Source: Ramazzottius varieornatus | Taxonomy: Eukaryota > Tardigrada > Eutardigrada > Parachela > Ramazzottiidae | Assembly (NCBI GenBank): GCA_001949185.1 | Contig: BDGG01000003.1 | Span: 2,055,298-2,119,297, forward strand | Length of the DNA: 64,000 nt | Direction: 5' to 3' | Shown: positions 24,023 to 35,851 of the stretch, one piece after another | Layout of the letters: the number at the start of each line of letters is the position of its first letter | Position numbering within the stretch: position 1 is the stretch's first letter | Notes under the pieces: generated by a model | Database searches by the model: none | The model's input: the letters and a program-made list of their open reading frames with translations, nothing else | Told to the model about the DNA's origin: nothing | Program-made: the position numbers and the translations under genes

Positions 24023-27007
24023 ATGGAGGCCGGAAGTGAAGCCACGGAAACTTCTATAGGTATTCAGCCAGGACCGTCTAGGATCCACACGCATGCCACA
24101 TTCGAAAGCTTCGATGAATTCTTTCAAGAATACACCACCTGGATGGAATCCAACTGCCATCCATTCACTGTGCACAAGAGCCACAGCAGTCCTAACCCCA
24201 AGATCCGCTACGTTCGTGTTAAATATTCCTGCGTCCATCGGGGACAACCGAAATATCGAGGAACGGGCAAACGTCCTAATCAAACTTACCTCGGGCTGGA
24301 TTGTCCAGCTTTCCTCAGCATCAATTACGTTAAAGCGCTGGTACTATAAATCTTTTCTGAATACTCTTCCGTTACGAACTGATAAATTCTTATTTTCATA
24401 CTGTAGGATAAGCTCGTGATCAATGGGATGCAAGAGGTGCACAATCACGAACTGGGTCCGGAACACTACCACACATATCGCCAGAATCGTCGCCTGTCTG
24501 ATGAAGAAATAGCCAAAGCGAAAGAGCTTATGGAATCCAAAGTAGGTGCGGACAAGATCGCCGAGACAATTTCGCAAATGTCTGGTAAGGTGATCAAGAA
24601 GAAGGACGTCTACAACCTTCAAACACGGCTGCGACATGGAAAGGGTATCGAAGGCTTGATACAGCGCTCGAAAGATCGACGGCATAACAAGATTCCGAAT
24701 TCTCGCGACGTCGCTCCAGACGCGTATTCAGAAGAAATCGAGATATCAAGCGAGCAACCGGAAGAAATGCCTGCACCCGTTCCGAAAGTCAGAGGTAGGG
24801 AAGCTCTTGAACGTACTGTAATCGACATTACCGGAAGTCACCCAAAAAGAAGCTAATACTGTATACTCTCCCGAAATTCACGTACGTCACTCCATTCAGA
24901 GTGTATTTTCGCCGCGGTAAGACCCCAATGATTTGAGAGTCAGTGACGTACGTGAATTTCTGGAGAGCATACAGTAGATAGTCCGCAGTCACGTCACAAC
25001 GCAGTCGGTGACTGAAGTGTCCGGCGCCACAGTTTAATACGTCGCGCAGTGACGTGACGTGACGTGACGTGACGCACGAGTATACCGCTTGTTATACAGT
25101 GTACTAAGAGTACATTTCGACTTCTACGAAAGAAGCCTTTGTTCTCTTTCTTCCTTTATAGGTCGTAAACGAAAAGCACCAGCGGAGTCCGCCACGCAGC
25201 TCCTCCTACAAAGTTCGCAGTATTCCGGATCCATCACAGACAACCATAAAACTACGCGTCGTAACTCCGAATACAGTACCCTGGGAGAGACCGAACCCAT
25301 CGAAGTGACCATCAGCTCCATCCTTCCCACCGCACTATCCGGAAGGAACCTCCGAGATCTTCAACCAGCTCATCCTCTCGGGAACAAGCTGAACCTTATC
25401 CGCACTAATCGAGAAGGCATCAGTAATGAGTTCTTCATCCTGGACATCACATCCCGATCTACTTCCGGCCACCCGCAACCCACCGTAATCAATGATGCTC
25501 GCGCCATCTCGAACGTCGAGGCCACCATGGCCAGCATCACCAAGAGACTCGCTCAATCAAACAACACCACATCGACAAGTAAAAGAGTCTCTGGTCAAAC
25601 AGACTGGAAGCTGAAGACTAACGCCATAGCCGATGCGTTGATAGTAGGGCTAGTTAGAGTCGCTCCGGCTAAGCAACTGAACACTTTGGCGAAAGTCTGT
25701 CGCAACTGGAAGGAGAAAATAGGGGCCGTGTTGGTCTCCCGTCAACATCCAGCTTGGATAATGGAACACTTGATTTTAACAAAAGACAGTAAGATGGAAA
25801 ATGTCCTGCCGAAGCTGAACGACAGTCTGCAGAGGCTGTCCTTTGAACCGAGGTTCGTGCTGACTTTCGTGTCCGCCGCATTGTTTCGTCCGCAGTTCGG
25901 TCCTTTGGAGAGAAGGATGAATACAGTGTCAGCTCTGAAAGACATCCTGCCGAAGAGGTCGCTTCTTTGCGAGATCTACGGTGTGGGGATCATCGGGTCT
26001 TCGCCGGTCGCAGTAGATGGTCAAACTAGCTCACAGATCATCCAAGCTCAAGAACATAACGTCATAGGTGGTGTGTCGGTACTGATGTTACCGAACATGA
26101 AACATGTGGTCCCTGTCTGCTTGGTACTGGATTCAAAAAGACTGAAAGAAATTGAAACGTCATCGAAGATACCATCTTTCGTTGAACAGGTACAGAATGG
26201 GAGCTCGGCAAATAAACTCGACCAGATTGCTTTTCAAGTGGCGTGTGCAGCCAATAACACTGAAAATGTGCGCCATTTGGGAGAACGATGTTGTTGAATT
26301 GTTTTGCCGAGCTTTTAATTTTAGCATCATTCGTGTCCAGTTGTTCTCTGACTTGATCTAGCCTGTTATCCGAACTTTCTTTGCTTCAGATGATGGGCTC
26401 GAATCGTCCGCCGTTGCGGAGTCTACTCATCTTCGAACACGGTTCGCCGTCTTCGAAAGCCTTGACAAAGTTCCACAACTACCTCCTCGACACACATCCC
26501 TCCGGCTTCGCTTGTGCGGGTGTTGATGTGTGTCAGTCCAAAGCGGACTCCGCCATCTACACCACGGACCAGCAGTGGGGACCTAAAGTGGTGGCTGTGG
26601 GCTTCCTGGGCGATTGTGTTCAGTCCAGTTCGTTGTTCCTCAACGAACGCGAGTGCGCCGACTCGCTGCTGATGGCGACACGGTTGATGGAGTGGCGGAC
26701 AAGGCTGCTGTCGACCATGTTCTCTGAGTTGAATGACAATAAGAGCTTGGTGCATGTCTGCTTTGCTTTCTATAGTGATAGCGATCAAACGGGCCAAGCT
26801 ATGCAAGAAGACAAGAACCCCAATACCCAGTTCGCGACGTGTTTCCCGGAAGTGCCAATTTTGGGCGTGCAAGCCAACGGGAACTTGTACGGGCATTCTA
26901 CGGACTTGCCTGCCGATAGACCGACTGATAATTACAGAAGTATGCTTATGAGGAAGTCTTCTCGAGCTTGTACTTTCTGTATTGTTAGCATACCCAACTT
27001 GAAATAA
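24023..27007 (+). CDS. ZSWIM3-like N-terminus joined to an FBXO22-like F-box/FIST protein
   Basis: Four exons (24023-24340, 24407-24794, 25162-26189, 26390-27007) join in phase to 783 residues. Exons 1-2 encode a ZSWIM3/FAR1-type N-terminal zinc-ribbon-like domain (YVRVKYSCVHRG, DCPAFLSI, then HNHELGPEHY) and a helical GRP-like segment. Exon 3 contains an F-box-like stretch (LNTLAKVCRNWKEKIGAVL) followed by a FIST-type region. Exon 4 matches the FBXO22 C-terminal FIST_C domain (RSLLIFEHG, VVAVGFLGDCVQSSSLFLNE, FPEVPILGVQANGNLYG). FBXO22 is the substrate receptor of an SCF ubiquitin ligase. The junction at 24794/25162 crosses an inverted repeat. If the fusion is false, FBXO22 may start at 25527, where ATG sits in a perfect GCCACCATGG context. 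Confidence 0.65.
24857..24976. repeat. Inverted-repeat element, TACTGTA termini
   Basis: TACTGTATACTCTCCCGAAA and the following bases to 24892 pair with 24936-24976, ending GAGAGCATACAGTA. The arms are about 36 bp and roughly 90 percent identical, with a 45-bp centre. It lies in the long intron of the ZSWIM3/FBXO22-like model and resembles a small MITE. Confidence 0.8.
25049..25073. repeat. GTGAC microsatellite
   Basis: Five tandem copies of GTGAC occur in the intron just upstream of the FBXO22-like exon. Confidence 0.9.
26198..26316. repeat. Palindromic repeat family A, copy 7 (FBXO22-like intron)
   Basis: The outer arms are GGGAGCTCGGCAAAT and TTTTGCCGAGCTTTT. The core arms are TTTTCAAGTGGCGTGTGCAG and ATGTGCGCCATTTGGGAGAA. 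It fills over half of the 200-bp intron. Confidence 0.82.
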
Positions 27008-27344
27008 CTAAACTGACTGATTTGCTTTACTGTATTCACTTTTTCGTTCTTGTTTGCTGAAGTCGTGTTTGAATTCCGGACTGGTTCCTATACACTGATC
27101 AATCGTCTGTTGGTCAGAAGTCCAGAATGTATAAATCGTGTATTATAAAGTGATGACACAAAGCGATTTAAAGTTGAAGAACCTAGTACTCTCGAACACA
27201 TCGACGCCCAAGTGCCTAAGGCCGAAAGACTATTAAATCGACCCAGGGGAAGACCCGGAAAAGCCAAACGAGTTGATTTCAGGTCTCTTGATTGAGCAGG
27301 ACCAACTGCTCCACACGGAAATCGAGTATTCGAATTACACTATA

Positions 27345-27517
27345 GAGATTGCGAGCGAAAGCGCACTAGCACAATTCGATACGCACAGAAACATCGTGAC
27401 ATCATATGTAAACATTGTGCGACTGGTTTTACACAGCCTACGAGACAAACTTGTTCCCATGATGTCACGACGTTCCTGTGCGTATCGAATTGTGCTAGTG
27501 CGCTTTCGCTCGCAATC
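27345..27517. repeat. Foldback element with about 60-bp arms
   Basis: GAGATTGCGAGCGAAAGCGC and the bases through 27405 are nearly the exact reverse complement of 27459-27517. The loop is about 53 bases. Weaker pairing extends outward to about 27327 and 27541 around TATACTGTAGTCGAATT-like sequence. Confidence 0.88.
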
Positions 27518-28306
27518 TGTATACTGTAGTCGAATTATTTTGTCGCTCGACGCTCTGTCAGTGTTGTTCCGATTATTGTAATACATAATTGAAAATGGCT
27601 GATTTTGGACTTTTTGGAATTCTGATACAATTTAAATTGAGAACCTTTTGCCAAGGTATTTGGATATTGATCGGAATTCAAGTTCAAATAGAAAATGATC
27701 AGAGTATTTTAATTCGTAATTCGAATCACACAATGGCATAATTGAAATAAGCACAATTGGAATAAGACACCACCGTCGATTTGAATTGGCGCATTATTAC
27801 CGCAAAATCACAAGTTTAAGTTTTACGAGAGCTCCGCCCAAAAGGCTGGCTTCCAGCGGAGCTTTAGAATGGATCATAGACCGCTCGAGTCATCGTAGAA
27901 AGCTGTTCAGGCATTCTAAAGCCCTTAGATGGGGGAAACTATGGCAAGCTTGAGCCTATGGCGGAAAGATCAAAGGATGGGAACCAAGGTTCATTCACAT
28001 CTAACGTAATAGAAATCCCAGACCGGTTTCCATAATATTGACCAATAGACAGATAGGACGATAAACCAGCTGCGATTGGGCGGTCAACCTATCAATGCCA
28101 ATGGCTAGTACCGGTGGTCAAACATAGCAAAACCAATGGCCGACGCTTAATGCTCAATTTAGAAAGATCAATGGTCAACCACTAGTGGTCAACCAACCTA
28201 CCCACCCACACTGGCGATTTTACCATTGCACGATCATCTACTTTCCTACCTAGTTAGCCAGCCGCGTCGCTGCCGATCGCGCAGCAGGCAGCACGATTTA
28301 GGTCAT

Positions 28307-28342
28307 ACCCTGTCGGTCGTACCATTTTCCGACCGGCAGGGT
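28307..28342. repeat. Short hairpin, 13-bp stem
   Basis: ACCCTGTCGGTCG pairs with CGACCGGCAGGGT with one mismatch around a 10-base loop. Confidence 0.6.
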
Positions 28343-29267
28343 CCTGAGAGTAATCAATTCTTTGTTAGTCAACTAGCTGTTTTCGCCAGTTGATTCGTAC
28401 GAATGTGATTGATCAGATACAAAATCATGATTCGGCAAAAACTAGCAAAATTGGAAAAACCAGAAAAAAAATCGGGGAATCACCCTGAAAAAAGGAATGT
28501 GCTGTCCGGAGCTCGAGCTTCCTCTGATGATTTTGCGATTCAGAGTGCCCTTGGGTATGCCAGTCAAATCTACAGCTGTCAGCATCAAGCCCGCAGTGCA
28601 ATCCGCCAATTTGTCCCCGGATTCAGCGCATTCAGAGGCCAGCACATCGGGGCTTATTTTCGCAGTCTGCCTCTCACGACTGTGTATCATTGATCGTTGA
28701 TTTGATGAGGAGATAATTCGAAAAGTATCGCCGGAAGTCAAGCCATAGAACTTTCGAGTGACCTTGTGAAACGCTCAGAATTCAACGCTGATTTATGATT
28801 TTAAGACTGACATCTCAATCATCGTCAAGAATCAGTACAACGGAAAGCGGAAGTCCGATGGCAGAAGATGGGTAAGAAGCCTTTCTTGAGCACATCTCCC
28901 AAAGAATCCGTCGTGGACTTGAATCCTCCGAGAATTCCGTGCCTTCACCGTCACCGTCTGCAATGAGCTGAGCATTTCTGTTGGAACTCCAAACCGTGGA
29001 GTCCCATATCTAAAGACGTCTGCAGGGGGAAGGAAGAAGGTCATACTATATTGGAAACTAAAATCACCAAACGACGAATTCCTGTCGGAAGCTGAATTCC
29101 GATCAATCGTAATCTTCAGTCCAGTAATACGGGAACAATTTCTATTAATCGTAAAAGTAATTCAAACTGCAAAAGTCTTATCGGAACAACATTGCGCTCT
29201 GTCATCCTACTAGTGACTAGTTCATCTTTCCCAATTTGCAGAGTCACTTCTCGATCTGTGCCTAGGG

Positions 29268-30491
29268 ATGGACATGAATATGCAGAACGGGAAGATTCGC
29301 AAGGAGATCCTGGAGCGGGGAACAGAGCGGATCAGTCCGGAGAACGACACGAAGGTGAAATTTTACTACAGGACGACAAAGAAAGATGGGACTGTACTGG
29401 ATGACAACAAGCCAAGCGGTCAGCCTCTGGAGCTTATCTACGGCAAGCAGTTCAAGCTGGAAGTATGGGAGGAATGCCTGAAGACGATGGAGCTGCATGA
29501 GACAGCAAATTTCTCTGTCGACGCCGATCTCCTCGGAGCTTATCCTCTTGTAGCCAAAAGTCTACGGGACATTGCCAAAGGTATGACGAAACCTGGCTGC
29601 AACGATCACGACCATGGAGAAACGGGACATAGATGCTGCGGAATGCAAGCCATGATGGAGAAAGGACTGGGATATCCTGACTTGGACGAGCTGATGAAGG
29701 TACGAGTTACAACATTACCTTGTTGTTTGATCGTTGATTGAACGTGCTGGCTCTACAACATGGCAGCCTCGTGGCTTCGGTTGAAAACATCAATCAATAA
29801 TTTCAGGCCGTAAGAACGGCGCTTTCACGAGGGCACCGCCTTGAATGCTAGCATGGCCTTGTTCACAGTCATACCGGAAGTGATGCGTTTCTGGCTGTCT
29901 TGCCTGTCTAATATTTTGTTTTGCTCTTAGACTCCAGAGCCGTTGGACTTCACATTGGAGCTGGTTGAGGTTCGTCGACCTGGTTCGTACGAGAAAGATT
30001 CATGGGCGATGGACGAGACAGAGAAGCGAACCTCTATTCCACAACTGCACGAAGAAGGCAACCATCTCTACAAGAAACAAAAATACGTTGAAGCTGCCGA
30101 CCGCTACAGCCGCGCTCTGGGTCTTCTGGAAGAACTGATGGGTAGAGAGCAACCTGATTCTCCGGAATGGAAAAAGCTCGACACAGTGAAGGACCCGCTT
30201 CTCCTGAACTACGTCCAGTGCCAGTTGATCCTGGGCCATCCAAACGAAGCCATCGAGCACGCCACCTCGATTCTCGAGAAGGACCCAACCAATGTCAAAG
30301 CTCGCTACCGTCGAGCCAAAGCCCATGTCATGGCGTGGAATCCTAAAGAAGCCAGAGAAGACTTCGCCAAAGCGCTGGAGCTGGATAGGGCGCTCGAAGG
30401 AGCCATTCAGAAAGATTTGAGGCAGCTCGATAGTATTCAGAAGCAACGCGACGCGGAAGACCGCGAACGCTTGCGTCACTTATTCGGCTAA
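29268..30491 (+). CDS. AIP: AH-receptor-interacting protein (AIP), FKBP-like co-chaperone
   Basis: AIP is a cytosolic Hsp90 co-chaperone with an FKBP-like domain followed by TPR repeats that bind the Hsp90 tail. Exons 29268-29699 and 29931-30491 join in phase to 330 residues, the same length as human AIP. The N-terminal domain contains VKFYYRTTKKDGTVLDDNKP, KQFKLEVWEECLKTMELHE and YPLVAKSLRDIAKG. The conserved Cys segment HRCCGMQAMMEKGLGYPDL follows. The second exon opens with TPEPLDFTLELVEV, then SWAMDETEK and TPR motifs such as EEGNHLYKKQKYVEAADRYS and NVKARYRRAKAHVMAW. The FKBP fold in this family usually lacks prolyl isomerase activity. Confidence 0.95.
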
Positions 30492-31071
30492 GAAATTCTG
30501 TTTCGCTACGTGAATTTAGTTTAAATTCTTCTCGCTATGATACGCAGATCGGTTTGTTCTGTTTATTTTGTCTTTCGTCCAAACGAACACGTATGCTGTA
30601 AAATCCCGCCAGTCAGGAAAAAGATTTGACGTTACGTCTTGCGCGGATTAATTTTAAAACAATAGGAATAACGTATCAGCTTGCGCAACATCAGCGGTAG
30701 ACAAAATTGTACATGGAATATCGGGGATATTTTCTGCTGTGTCCGCGCCTTTTGTCGGTTACCTGCACTTGCCTATGGTCGTGAACTCGTGGCGAATTGT
30801 GATGAATTCACGGTTAACATAAGAGGGACATCACTCTAACTGCAATGGCGTATAAACACGGCAAGGGACGCACTAACGCCCATTCTGCTAGTTTCTGGCG
30901 AACTTTGCCCCTTCGTAAGCATGTATTGTAAATAAACTGAGTTATCACCGATAAGGTCCACCTATTTAACTATTAACTGATCCCGGATTAACACTTTGTA
31001 CGGCCTGGTTCAGTTCGCCTAGCTTCTCTGCCGCACCGAAGTTCCTTCCGCGGAAGTGTGGAGTTAGAAAC
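30492..31071. other. Intergenic region between AIP and C1GALT1
   Basis: This 580-bp region holds the AIP 3' UTR (AATAAA at about 30931 is the first plain poly(A)-like signal) and the C1GALT1 promoter. Nothing else is visible. Confidence 0.45.
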
Positions 31072-32743
31072 ATGATCACCAGGAGTGCTATATCCAAGCA
31101 GGTGGTCCTCGCTTTCGCTCTTGGTTTCTTCTTCAGTGCCTTTGTCCTGATTGAGTTTCGGAAAGCGGGTCAAAACCAATTGTTATCACAGCTCGCGGTC
31201 CTCAACGGCGCAGCAGGGCTGAAAGGAGCTTTGGCGGATGCCCCCAGGGGAAGACGAGGACCTGACCAGCCGATACTGAATGATGTACCTGGCGACCCAT
31301 GGCCAGGAGAAACCGTCGCCCAAAAGCTTTATAAGCAAGTTCGAGTGTTCTGTTGGATAATGACTAACCCGAAAAATCGGGATAGAGCCATGGCGGTGAA
31401 GGCCACGTGGGCCAAACGCTGTAACGGATATGTGTTCGTCAGCTCGGAAGATAACGCGACCCTACCGGTGGTGAACGCGTCAGTTCCTGAAGGAAGGGAT
31501 CATCTGTGGGGCAAAACAAAATTCGGTTTCCGGTAAGTGGAGAAAAGTCCACGAATCTATAAAAAAAAGCAACTTGCTCGTTCCGACATTTTATTTGGGA
31601 GCTGGGTAAACAAAACGGTGCGCCAATCAAGACAACAATCTTGTACGTTCCCTTGCCAAGCTCAAATTTTGTTTTCCGGTGCGGTGAGACTTTGCTTGGT
31701 TGCTAATTTCAGGTATGCGTACAACACATCGTTGGAAAAGTACGACTGGTTCATGAAAGCTGACGACGATACCTACATGATCCTCGAGAACCTTCGTCAT
31801 CTTTTGTCGAACTATTCCAGCAAAGATCCCATTTATTTTGGATGTCAGTTCAAGCCTTTTACTCCACAAGGTGATGTTTGAAAAAGTGACAGAACGGTCT
31901 TGTTTTCTGTTTGACTTTTGGAACGTTGACTGAATGGACTTTCTTCTTCTAGGTTATATGTCTGGAGGAGCCGGCTACGTTCTGAGTCGCGAAGCTCTTC
32001 GGCGCTTTGTCGAAGACGGTCTAAACAAAGACAAGTGCCGGAAGGACGATGGTGGTGTGGAGGATGGGGAAGCAGGGAAATGTCTACATACTGTCGGCGT
32101 CAAAGCTATGGACGCTCGTGATTCCACAGGACGCGGAAGGTTTTTCCCGTTTGTCCCCGAAGGCCATTTGAAACCCGGCCACATGAAAGGAGTACGTCTG
32201 CTGAAAATCAACTGAATTGATATGCTGAAATATGCGAAGCAGGCAGACGAATTCGCCCAAGTCGTCTTTTCAAGTGGCGCACGTTAGTTTCGTTGTCATT
32301 CGACGAAAAGCGTGCGCTACTTGGAAAAACAATCTAGGTGAATTCATTTGCCCAGAAACTGAGACCATCTCATAATTTATTAGATTGAAAAAAATACAGT
32401 AGTATATGATATTCCAAGAAAAACTTGATGAAAGGAACGGAATCGAAACTCGGGACCACAGATTTTCGAACAAGCCGAAGCGTAACAGAATTTTACAACA
32501 GGTTTATATGGTGAGTGCTGCTTGCAGGACTGGTGGTATCCGCAATATCTGAAGTACCCGGAAGGCGACCTTCTCGACTGCTGTTCGGACACCGCTATAT
32601 CGTTCCACTACGTAAATGACCTCCACATGTATGTTCTGGAGTACCTAATATACCACTTGAAGCCATATGGGACGCCTCCCACCGTTTATCATCCTCCCCC
32701 AATCACCGTTCACAATACTTCCGGCGTGAAACGCATCCGGTAG
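31072..32743 (+). CDS. C1GALT1: Core 1 beta-1,3-galactosyltransferase (T-synthase)
   Basis: The enzyme adds galactose to O-linked GalNAc to make the core 1 (T antigen) O-glycan in the Golgi. Exons 31072-31532, 31713-31870, 31953-32191 and 32528-32743 join in phase to 357 residues. A short cytoplasmic tail precedes the type II signal anchor [19 protein letters not shown]. The catalytic domain has [33 protein letters not shown], the metal-binding DDDTY motif in [35 protein letters not shown], and [12 protein letters not shown] with HLKPYG near the end. All key residues are present. Intron 1 holds a truncated family A repeat and intron 3 a full copy plus a tRNA-like fragment. Vertebrate enzymes need the COSMC chaperone; no such gene is visible here. 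Confidence 0.95.
31601..31672. repeat. Palindromic repeat family A, truncated copy (C1GALT1 intron 1)
   Basis: The termini GGGAGCTGGGTAAAC and TTGCCAAGCTC match copy 7, with a single core arm GTGCGCCAATCAAG followed by ACAATCTTGTACG. The other core arm is deleted. Confidence 0.6.
32240..32355. repeat. Palindromic repeat family A, copy 8 (C1GALT1 intron 3)
   Basis: The core arms are TTTTCAAGTGGCGCACGTTA and AGCGTGCGCTACTTGGAAAA. The right end is AATTCATTTGCCCAG. Confidence 0.82.
32425..32490 (-). repeat. tRNA-like fragment, possible SINE remnant (C1GALT1 intron 3)
   Basis: On the minus strand the sequence reads GTTACGCTTCGGCTTG, then GTGGTCCCGAGTTTCGATTC. The latter resembles the variable and T-arm region of a tRNA, including a B-box-like GTTTCGATTCC. 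A full cloverleaf is not evident, so this is a remnant at most. Confidence 0.3.
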
Positions 32744-33007
32744 CTCCATCGGAACCATACCATCCCTCCAGCGGTTGGTTCAAGCTAACTGCTGAATTGG
32801 TACTCAAGGATTTGCCAAAGTCTGTGATAGCAAAAGTGTTCATTGTTAGATATTCCATACTCTGCGAATTTTTGTATACGGCTTTGTGATTTTACAACAT
32901 CATTGAAACTTTGATTTCGTTACGTGATACTACGTGGCGGATTTACTTTTCGACCTACCAGTATTTCTCAGTCAAGTCGACCTATCTCGTTTTACACTGA
33001 GGTTGTT

Positions 33008-35269
33008 TCACTCATGCGTCGAAATTGACGGCTCAACTTCAGCAGCGACGATCATCTCGTGGCTTCCGGGTGGTGTCGTCGAAGAACCCAGTGCCATGTT
33101 TGATGGTTGTTGTTTCAAGCTTGCACTGCTCGCCGTGTGGGTGAGAACCGGTGGGAGCGGTAACTTCTTCGTGAGCAAACGAAAGGCGTCAGTCACCTGC
33201 GCAGTAAAGACATAGGTTTGATATTCTGGGGATTTTGTTTGCTAGTAAAGTCGGTCGAGACCCAAACTGTGGATTTTCACTTACAACGGTGTCGACCGTT
33301 CTTCCCGACTGCTCCCATTCAACCATGGCTTCGCGACCTTCAACAGCCATCCCGATGGCTTTCTCTTTCTCACCTTCTCGAAGGAGGAACAACGCATAGT
33401 TCAAGTAAACACACGGGTCCCTAGTCCTACGAAGATGGGAAACATAATGAAGCACTGCCCAGCAAAACTCGTGCAGGCACAGAAACTTGTATGATGGCGC
33501 AGCGCGCGAGTTTCACGAGACATAACTGCCAACATCCTTTCAAACACCCACAAGCAGTCGGTCACAGGATCGAAGGAAACATTTGTCAGAAGCTCTTACG
33601 CGTTGGATTTCACCGAGTACTTGTAGAGCTGGTTGGCTTGTCCGGTAATTTCCAAGTTATCCGCAGTACCTGTGAAAGACCAGAAAACTCACAATAAGAG
33701 TATTATGTACGAGCACAGTTTAACTTCAATTTTACAGGCGAGTAGAAGGTACGTGTAAGGCGATGGATGTTTCTGCGTCAACCGGATGGTCGCCATGAGG
33801 TGGAAACTCGCCGTGGCAAACAGCTGCACTTCCTTCATGACATAACCCAAATTGCTAGCAATGCGCCAGTCCATCGGGGCTAACTGCTGGGCTTTTTTCA
33901 GACACGCGACCGCTTGGAGAACTCGCTGGGAAGCTTCTTCTTTCTGACTGGCCGTACTGGCTTTGCCATCCTTATTCCCCGTGCCCCTGCGTTTGGCGAG
34001 ATAACACAGTGCGACGTTGTTCAGGAGTGCAGCTGATGGAACGATGCTGGGGTCTTGGACCATTGCTTCGTATTTCTTCAAAGCACCATCCGTGTCCATC
34101 TTTTGCTGCATAACGGAACCGAGAGCTAGCAGGACCTCGTCGCTTCGGTTCTTTGGCGTCGACGCGACCTGCGCGAGATTCGCGAAACCTTTGTCGAGAT
34201 CCTTATGCGACTAGAACGACACAAAAGAAAGCATATACGTGACCGTTGACCATACTTAGGTTAGGCTTGGTCCTTCGCACTCGTGCAGTAACTACCGTAC
34301 ACACCTTGATCTGTAAAGTACCCAGTGTGGTGGCTATTAGCTGGTTATCCGGGAAAACTCTATCAACATACGGACGAATATTCAAAGTCCCAACTACCCA
34401 TGTGTCAACTTATATGGGCCTACCTTTTGGCCCGCTCAAGGATGTCCACGGCTTTATCTTGCTCCTTATGTCGGATATAGAACCGTGCTAACGTCAAGTA
34501 AGATTTTTCTTGCGGTTGGACGTTGATCGCCGATTTGAGATGTTCTTCTGCCTGAAAACAAGCGTTTTCATGTGGCCTTGAATAATATTCGGACTGTGAC
34601 ACAATCATCATGCGTCTTGTTTAACAGCTTGGCATATTGACGTGATATTATACCGCACGTACTAAGCCGATATTTCCGAGTTTTTCGTGGCACAGTCCTT
34701 GATAGAAATCGACACTCCAGTCTTGTGAAGTCGTCAACTGCTTGAACTGCTCGACGTACATCAGAGTTTGCTCATACGCGCACGTCAGGTAGGACAGGCA
34801 TATCAGTTCCTTCAGCACTTCCTGGTCCCGTTTGTCCATAGCCAGGCTGGACTTCAAAATGTCGATGGCTTCAGCAAGTTTTCCTTGCCTCTTAGCAATC
34901 AACGCTGTAAGGGAAATGTTTAAACGATAAACTGAACAACGCGGTAAAGAGCAGCGGTATAGAATTGTACGCCGTACCTTTCATATACATCCCAAAAGCA
35001 TTCTGTACATTCGCAGCACCAGGTTCGTCAGTGCTGGCCAGAGAAGCATTACAGGCGTCATAGTCCTGTCGTAGGAACAGCTGATAGTACAGCCAATTTC
35101 GACCTTCTGTTTCTTGTATCCGCTGAAGTGTAGTTTTCTGGGAAAATCTTTGAGGTGGTGGTTGGCTGACTTGTCCTAAAGGAAGTGCCCGAAGAGGAGC
35201 GGAAGTCGGATGGTTCGAGCTTGCCCCGGTACTCCGCGACAGGGACATTTTGCTTCCTGAAGTCGACAT
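33008..35269 (-). CDS. BBS4: BBS4, BBSome TPR subunit
   Basis: BBS4 is a TPR protein of the BBSome, the coat that moves membrane cargo in cilia. Eight exons join in phase to 530 residues (human 519): 35269-34978, 34904-34663, 34551-34424, 34359-34305, 34210-33736, 33669-33600, 33426-33285 and 33196-33008. Family matches include RNWLYYQLFLRQDYDACNAS near the N-terminus, DKAVDILERAKRVFPDNQ across the exon 3/4 junction, a central LNNVALCYLAKRRG, AVACLKKAQQLAPMDWRIA then SNLGYV, and VYLNYALFLLREGEKEKAI. The C-terminal tail is Ser/Thr-rich and disordered, as in vertebrates. The start is the ATG at 35269 (MSTSGSKMSL); an upstream in-frame stretch crosses an acceptor-like site. Exon 4 is only 55 bp. 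It diverges from MOB4. Confidence 0.93.
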
Positions 35270-35851
35270 GCTGGACAACTTGGACCGTACAGAAGATTTG
35301 CGTTCACCAGCGTTGCCCCAGAGTTGATACCTGCTGCAAAACACTTGGTTAATAGGGAATAGGACCGAACCACAGGACACAGGTTCTGCATCACTTGGTG
35401 ATTATAATGGCTCGGTGACATCTTAAATGCGTCTTGCCTGGGTTTTCTCCAGCGAACCTGGTCGCTCTTTCACCTCCATCGAATTTATAGCATGCATTCC
35501 TTTCTCACCTGCAAAATTGATGAACAAGACGGCAATCGTACGGCATACCGGTACTATCCTAAGCGTAATGAATCGATAATCGGGAATGAGATGAATAATC
35601 AATGCCCTTATGCCCTCCGTCCCTTGCTTCTCAAGGGTTTGCCCCTGGATGCATGACCTGTCCAGTCAGTCCAAAACTCCGCCCTGGGATCTGGACCAAG
35701 GTCCACTTAGGCCCACTTTCAGACTTCCAGAAGATGTTTTGATTGTAATTCGGGAAAATTATCCCAACTTTCACAGATCTCCGAGAGACATCCATCGATC
35801 CCCTTGTGTTCCTGCTGGAGTTTACGGTTTGTCAGTTGGCTGGAACAAAGC
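35270..35851. other. Divergent intergenic region between BBS4 and MOB4
   Basis: This 582-bp region separates two divergent starts and probably holds both promoters. No repeat or RNA gene is visible. Confidence 0.45.

Larger units (their letters stand above)
27008..29267. other. Intergenic region, 2.3 kb, repeat-bearing
   Basis: No gene is supported. It contains a strong foldback at 27345-27517. Bases 28020-28200 are rich in CCAATGG and GGTCAACC, including GGTCAACCACTAGTGGTCAA as a near direct repeat, and a 13-bp hairpin lies at 28307-28342. The last 50 bases are probably AIP leader with an acceptor-like TTTGCAG at about 29242. Confidence 0.55.
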
